DNA of 7,410 nt, from contig JBJTOP010000203.1 of assembly GCA_046074645.1 (NCBI GenBank), positions 1 to 7,410 of the forward strand. The letters are read 5' to 3'. The stretch is from SXXK01 sp046074645 (lineage in GTDB: Bacteria; Planctomycetota; Planctomycetia; Planctomycetales; Planctomycetaceae). Positions 5,928 to 7,410 of the stretch are shown here, one piece after another (the first letter of the stretch is position 1; each line of letters starts with the position of its first letter). Position numbers and translations under genes: made by a program. A model generated the notes under the pieces. That model had not been told where the DNA came from and searched no databases. It saw only the letters and a program-made list of their open reading frames with translations.

Positions 5928-7410
5928 ATGTGGTGGCGAAGGAAGACGTTGCTTCAGAAAGTTGCTGGGGTGTCCGGCGAGTTTTGGCTGATGCTGGCTG
6001 TCAGCGGTGTTGTGCTGGCAACGTTGTTTGCTCGTCTCGGGGATTCGCTGCTGTGGGATGACGACGAATGTCGAAACGCGCGCTGCAGCGTTGAGATGCT
6101 GGCCGCGGGTGACCTGATTGTGCCGCAGTTTCACGGACAGCTGCGGACTCACAAGCCGATTCTGCTGTATTGGCTGATGATTCCCTGGATGGTAATTCTG
6201 GGAACGACGGAGTTGGCGGCTCGTCTGCCTTCGGCGATCTGTGGACTGGGAACTGTGTGGTGTGTCTGGCTGTCAGCTCGCCGTCTGTATCCGGCGGGGG
6301 CAGCGAAATATGCGGTGTTATCTCTGGGATCATCGCTGCTGTTTGTGATGGCGGCCCGTGAAGCGACTCCGGACTCACTTCTGATCTTCTGCATCGCGGC
6401 CTGCCTGAGCGTGTATATCCGCGGGACGTGGGCGAGTTATCCGACGAAGGCGAGTTCCGGTCTCTGTCGCGAAACCTGTGTGATGCCTGCTGCCCGCGAA
6501 CACTGGATTCTGATCTATGTCCTGATGGGGTTTGGAGTCCTGGCCAAGGGGCCGGTCGGTGTCGTGCTGCCGCTGTTGATTATGTCCACCTTCGCGTGTC
6601 CAGCTTCGCTGCTTGCAGGAGCGACTCCGGAGTGCTCAGATTGGTCTGTTGCTGTTCAGCTGATGCACCCTCGCCGACTGATGAGATTGCTGTGGCAGTT
6701 TCATCCGCTGACAGGGATCATCACGGTATCGCTGGTCGCCCTGCCGTGGTACGCGGCCGTGACAGTGGCGACCGACGGAGCCTGGCTGCGCGGCTTTCTG
6801 CGGGATCACAATCTTGGTCGCGCGTTGCAGGCGATGGAGGGACACAGCGGGCATCCGCTGCTGTTCTATCCTGCGGCGCTGTGCGTTGGTTTCTTTCCGT
6901 GGAGTGTACTGCTGACGGTGCTGGGCATTGATTTCCTGAGGCAGTGTCGACAATCGCCGTATGAGGCGTTACCGATGCTGTTCGGGCTGAGTTGGGCAGT
7001 GACACCTGTGATTCTGTTTTCTGCTGCAGCAACTCAGCTTCCCAGTTACATCACACCGGGTTATCCGGGTCTGGCTCTGGCGTTTGCCCCGGTCATGTAT
7101 CGGCTGGTCCGGGGCATGCTGATGGTATCAGCGATTTGGCTGCGTCTGGCCTTCGGGACGTCGGCCATTGTTGGTGCGGCGCTCACTGCGGTGCTGGCGA
7201 TGGCTGGTGCGAGCTATCTTCCGGGGTACTTCCGGCTCTGCTGGATTCCCGTGCCGCTGCTGATTGCATCTGTGATGCTTTGTCGGGAAATTGGCAGACC
7301 GCTTCAGGGCCGACTGGCTCTTTGCTGGTGCTTTGCCGCCGCAGTTCTGACTTCCGGGCTGTTTGTGGCCGGAGTTCCAGCGGCTTCGGAGCAGCGGGGA
7401 CTGGGGCAGC
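5928..7410 (+). CDS. GT-C membrane glycosyltransferase, ArnT/PMT (GT39) type, 3' end outside the window
   Basis: This integral membrane enzyme belongs to the PMT/ArnT superfamily, whose members transfer a sugar from a polyprenyl-phosphate donor to lipid, protein or glycan outside the cytoplasmic membrane. The frame gives 494 codons and is still open at the right edge. After a basic start (MWWRRK) and a first membrane helix (about 19-38) comes the first outer loop. It has the catalytic-type DDDE (44-47) and the family pattern EMLAAGDLIVPQFHGQ then HKPILLYWL (75-83). REATPDSL (144-151) supplies a second conserved Asp, AKGP (206-209) is typical, and TQLPSYITPGYP (from 369) matches the usual SKLPxYxLPxxP, with Gln in place of Lys. 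About ten or more hydrophobic segments are visible. Family members are usually about 500-600 residues, so little is missing. In-frame ATGs at 5871 and 5859 would add a Cys-containing leader without a ribosome-binding site. The gene is divergent from the GT-B gene, which suggests a related pathway. Donor and acceptor are unknown. Confidence 0.9.
   Translation, partial: MWWRRKTLLQKVAGVSGEFWLMLAVSGVVLATLFARLGDSLLWDDDECRNARCSVEMLAAGDLIVPQFHGQLRTHKPILLYWLMIPWMVILGTTELAARLPSAICGLGTVWCVWLSARRLYPAGAAKYAVLSLGSSLLFVMAAREATPDSLLIFCIAACLSVYIRGTWASYPTKASSGLCRETCVMPAAREHWILIYVLMGFGVLAKGPVGVVLPLLIMSTFACPASLLAGATPECSDWSVAVQLMHPRRLMRLLWQFHPLTGIITVSLVALPWYAAVTVATDGAWLRGFLRDHNLGRALQAMEGHSGHPLLFYPAALCVGFFPWSVLLTVLGIDFLRQCRQSPYEALPMLFGLSWAVTPVILFSAAATQLPSYITPGYPGLALAFAPVMYRLVRGMLMVSAIWLRLAFGTSAIVGAALTAVLAMAGASYLPGYFRLCWIPVPLLIASVMLCREIGRPLQGRLALCWCFAAAVLTSGLFVAGVPAASEQRGLGQ

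Noticed and set aside
6001..7032. Several minus-strand frames (6001-6378, 6636-6953, 6721-7032) and a plus frame at 6428-6931
   Set aside because: They overlap the continuous GT-C reading frame, which carries family motifs from 5928 to the edge. Their composition is shadow-like.

Overview
The window most likely comes from a planctomycete chromosome. The main clue is the start of the carbonic anhydrase gene. Its N-terminus is a basic stretch followed by a CECRLLPSA motif, which resembles the LExRxLLSA-type starts of many large secreted planctomycete proteins. Start sites mostly have recognisable Shine-Dalgarno sequences and the base composition is moderate. No rRNA, tRNA, CRISPR array, IS element or intact integrase is visible. 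The assignment rests on motif memory, not on a search.

Layout, left to right. (1) Positions 1-541 are accessory or decayed DNA. They hold a possible minus-strand gene start leaving the left edge and a Fic-domain relic that keeps the HPFxDGNxRxGR active-site motif but lacks most of the N-terminal half and the C-terminal part of the family. (2) Positions 542-917 show no supportable gene. (3) A minus-strand gene (918-2654) encodes an apparently surface-directed or secreted protein. Its N-terminal two-thirds is beta-rich with degenerate RTX-like GGxGxD turns, and its C-terminus is a complete alpha-carbonic anhydrase with all zinc ligands. (4) About 620 bases (2655-3277) hold only its possible promoter and small palindromes. 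(5) A minus-strand pair follows, separated by 65 bases: a MurG/MJ1255-like GT-B glycosyltransferase (4492-5622) and, downstream of it, a radical SAM protein with a SPASM/twitch-like cysteine tail (3278-4426). (6) A divergent control region (5623-5927) contains an imperfect 46-base tandem repeat. (7) A plus-strand GT-C glycosyltransferase of the ArnT/PMT (GT39) type starts at 5928 and runs off the right edge.

How the genes may work together (inference). The cytoplasmic GT-B enzyme and the radical SAM enzyme look co-transcribed. The membrane GT-C enzyme, which in its family uses polyprenyl-phosphate-linked sugars, is transcribed divergently from the same control region. This suggests a small envelope-glycan or glycolipid module with a radical-chemistry modification step; its substrate cannot be read from the sequence. 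The carbonic anhydrase appears to be a separate unit. Joining CO2 hydration to a possibly calcium-binding beta-roll is the most distinctive single protein architecture here.
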